A stretch of DNA of 64,000 bases, taken from the NCBI GenBank assembly GCA_024449915.1, contig JAMZAV010004567.1, forward strand, positions 42,541 through 106,540, written 5' to 3'. The position numbers were made by a program, and so were the translations under genes. This stretch comes from Sweltsa coloradensis. Lineage: Eukaryota > Arthropoda > Insecta > Plecoptera > Chloroperlidae. The notes under the pieces were generated by a model. It saw only the letters and a list, made by a program, of their open reading frames with translations. It made no database searches and was not told where the DNA came from. Shown here in pieces: positions 61,690 to 64,000 of this stretch (the stretch's first letter is position 1; each line of letters opens with the position of its first letter).

Positions 61690-64000
61690 ACTTTTTCAAG
61701 TTCCATTACAAAATTATTTGCTAAAATATAATATTTTTATCAAAGTTGATTTAAATTCTATGGTATTAGCAGTAACAATATAGGATGTAAAATATCTAGA
61801 CCCGGATTCATGTACATCCTGGGTATAGGTGGTATAACCATGGTATAACGACGGTATAAGGACTGGACCCCAATTCTTGAGTTCGTGGGAGATGAGTTGA
61901 AAGCATTGGTTGAAAGAGTATCACGAAATCCAAACACTTTAAAAAGATTTGCGTATAGCAAAGAGCTCGAAAAAGTTCTATATTTATTCTAGATGGCAGT
62001 GCCTTCATAAACGCCGGCCAATCGAAAGACAAGTTGTATGAAATGATTTGATTGTTGCAATTATGTAAACAAACAGTTGAGCAAGTTCATAATGTTGTGC
62101 TGGCATAGGGTTGGCTAGGCTTGTCAAACATGTAATGTAAGTATGAATTTTACTAGTCCTATATAGCCAAATGGAACTTTAGACCTACACTTTTGCATTA
62201 TAAATAATTTTCCACATCTGGGCCTAGGCCAGGGACGGTTTCTTGATTTGTTTATGAGAGTATAATGACACCTTTTCTCGTTCCACACAAAGAAGAAAAT
62301 TTTAAATGTCCGCTATTTGTTTACGTATCGCACTTTCCCGCCTAACTCTGCTTATACCGTCAACAAGTGTCAAGTAACTATGGTTACTTGTTGATTGTAT
62401 GCCAAGTGTTTAAGGCTTATTTTAAAACCTTTATTTGGAAGCCTTCCAACAAACTTTTTCAACTTTTTTTTTCAAAAGAGACTATCTTCATTTATACCTT
62501 AATGTCCATGTAAAATATGAACATTGTAGTCCCACCCGTCTGGTCAGAATCGCGGGCCGACGTATTAGATGTGAGCAGTAGTAGGCAGTAGTAGGCAGTA
62601 GTAGGCAGTAGCTAACATCCTTAAAGTGATTTTGAGCATGTTTCAAGCCATTTTTTCACCAAGAAGGAATAATCGTACCCCAATAAAATTTGGCATGTGT
62701 TGTCAGGTACCTAAATCCCCTCGATTGTGATAGTTTTCAAGTTCACATCACGTTACATGACGGCTGGTTAACACCTCGAAATCACCCCAACTCTGCTTGG
62801 TGTATAAGGTGCTTGAGTGTTTAGCGCACCGCGGCTTGGCTGCGGCGCCCTAACGGGCACCTAGATCTTTATTTTAGCATGGTTTGCTATTTTACAAATT
62901 GCACAAAGACAATGGTCAATAGGACATAGCCTACAAATTATTACAACATCCACCCACATGGTCACAACAAAAATTACACATAGACAAGTCACAAATGAAA
63001 TACCTATAGGCCTACCCAAATTTTACATTTACATATTTTATCCAAAACACTGGTAAATGGAACATACATAAAATTAGACTAGTATTCCCATTAGGCCTAG
63101 ATGGTGATAACAAAAATTACACATGGAATAGCACCATTTGATATTTTACATATTAAAAAAAAAAAAAAAAGGTCAGTAGGCCTAATATAAAATACCCTTT
63201 ATTATAAAATCCTAATAGCTATTTATTTAAAACCTATCCTATAAAATCAGTCTAGAACATCCCAGAAGGTAATACTTTCAGTTTTCTCTATGTGATGTAA
63301 TACATGCACAACACTCTCTCCTGAACCTTTCAACTTTAGGCCTACAGTTTCTAACATCTAATGGTAGCCTTGTCGCTGCACACATCGCCCTAGGTCCTAA
63401 CTTAACGTTCCGCGATGAATCGTCAATCGTCGCTGATAAGTTTTCTAACCTTGACTTGAACTACTGTTTACAAACGTGCTATTTTTATTATCTCGGGGTT
63501 TTTGCATACGTTTATAACGGGTTTTAAAACAAAAGATTGGATTGACAAATAAACACGAATTCTATGTGTTCTACACGCGGGATGGGAAAATCTAGCCCTA
63601 GCAAAACAAACACAAACATGTACAGTGGCGGATCGGTGATGCAACAACATACAACTTCTGCCCTCGCGGGTCCAGAAGAGGTACCTGACCTGGCACGCTA
63701 GTGCTGAGCCGCTCCACTCCCAGGGCTGCACTCGTCCGGTGGTCGCTCGACGTTCCTGCTTGTCCTGTACTAGTTGCTACTTAAGAATTAGATAGTTGAG
63801 AACTGCTGAAGGCTGAGAATTGACTTATAAGGAGGATTTTAGGGATGTTCATGCTAACTCAGTGAGTGAAACCATTTAAAAGCAGTGGCGTTATATGTAA
63901 CATTTGTGACATGCTAACTACGACATCCGGGTTGTTTTAATTTAGGGGTTGGATCCTACTCATGCAAGATAAGAAAACATAAAAATAATAATTACTACCT
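61690..64000. other. right end of the window
   Basis: Mostly AT-rich DNA with scattered TAGGCCTA. A CpG-richer stretch at 63640-63770 could be an exon on the minus strand (frame STGQAGTSSDHRTSAALG), but no family is recognised. Confidence 0.3.
62577..62612. repeat. microsatellite (AGCAGTAGTAGG-type)
   Basis: CAGTAGTAGG repeated about three and a half times. Confidence 0.9.

Overview
This window is nuclear DNA from an animal: AT-rich and intron-bearing, with three recognisable conserved genes buried in a very dense layer of transposons. Coding exons make up only about 3% of it. Short palindromic runs of TAGGCCTA are scattered throughout, the SINEs include tRNA-type and 5S-type families, and a Penelope-like fragment is present. 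Together these suggest a marine invertebrate, possibly a deuterostome, but the species cannot be fixed from sequence alone.

Host genes. (1) PAIP1 (poly(A)-binding protein-interacting protein 1), minus strand, 24175 down to 9184. Seven coding exons join in perfect phase to 424 codons carrying a PAM2 motif, a MIF4G core and an acidic PAM1-like tail. (2) MANF (ER-resident neurotrophic factor / UPR protein), plus strand, 32610-40199. Four coding exons encode 178 residues with a signal peptide, all eight family cysteines, CxxC and a C-terminal HQEL. (3) DPM3 (dolichol-phosphate-mannose synthase subunit 3), minus strand, 51214 down to 49954. Three exons encode 90 residues. A CpG-rich candidate first exon (MADHLE...) lies on the plus strand at 56640. 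The genes serve ordinary translation, ER stress and glycosylation roles and do not form an operon or pathway cluster.

Mobile DNA. At least seven hAT-type elements have exact 8-bp target-site duplications (TSDs), and several more have partial evidence. One is 3.06 kb, sits in PAIP1 intron 3 and still carries a BED-finger hAT transposase, broken by compensating frameshifts. The families share a TAGGG(A/G/T)T start, but each has its own subterminal palindromic word (TTCGAA, CTCGAG, ACCCGGGT, GGAACCGGTTCC, AAACGTTT, ATCGAT). A second large group has TIRs reading CCGTATTGTYCCGAATAT with TA duplications. Two of its copies carry an identical 38-codon ORF with a CpG-rich upstream segment, which looks like captured host DNA. 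Also present are a pogo/Tigger-like element, a Harbinger-like MITE, a TTAA-flanked foldback, two LINE reverse-transcriptase remnants, a Penelope-like GIY-YIG fragment, tRNA-derived SINEs in several copies, a 5S-rRNA-derived SINE and a 1.25-kb long inverted repeat. Nesting is three levels deep in places.

The strongest candidates for something undescribed are: the 1.6-kb TA-flanked element at 52238-53844 with ten copies of a 14-bp word GTCAWGAMYGTTAC, where removal of the element plus one TA restores the reading frame of the interrupted LINE; the paired CTGGACCGGCACCTCCACC motif that recurs in otherwise unrelated elements; and the ORF-bearing MITE.
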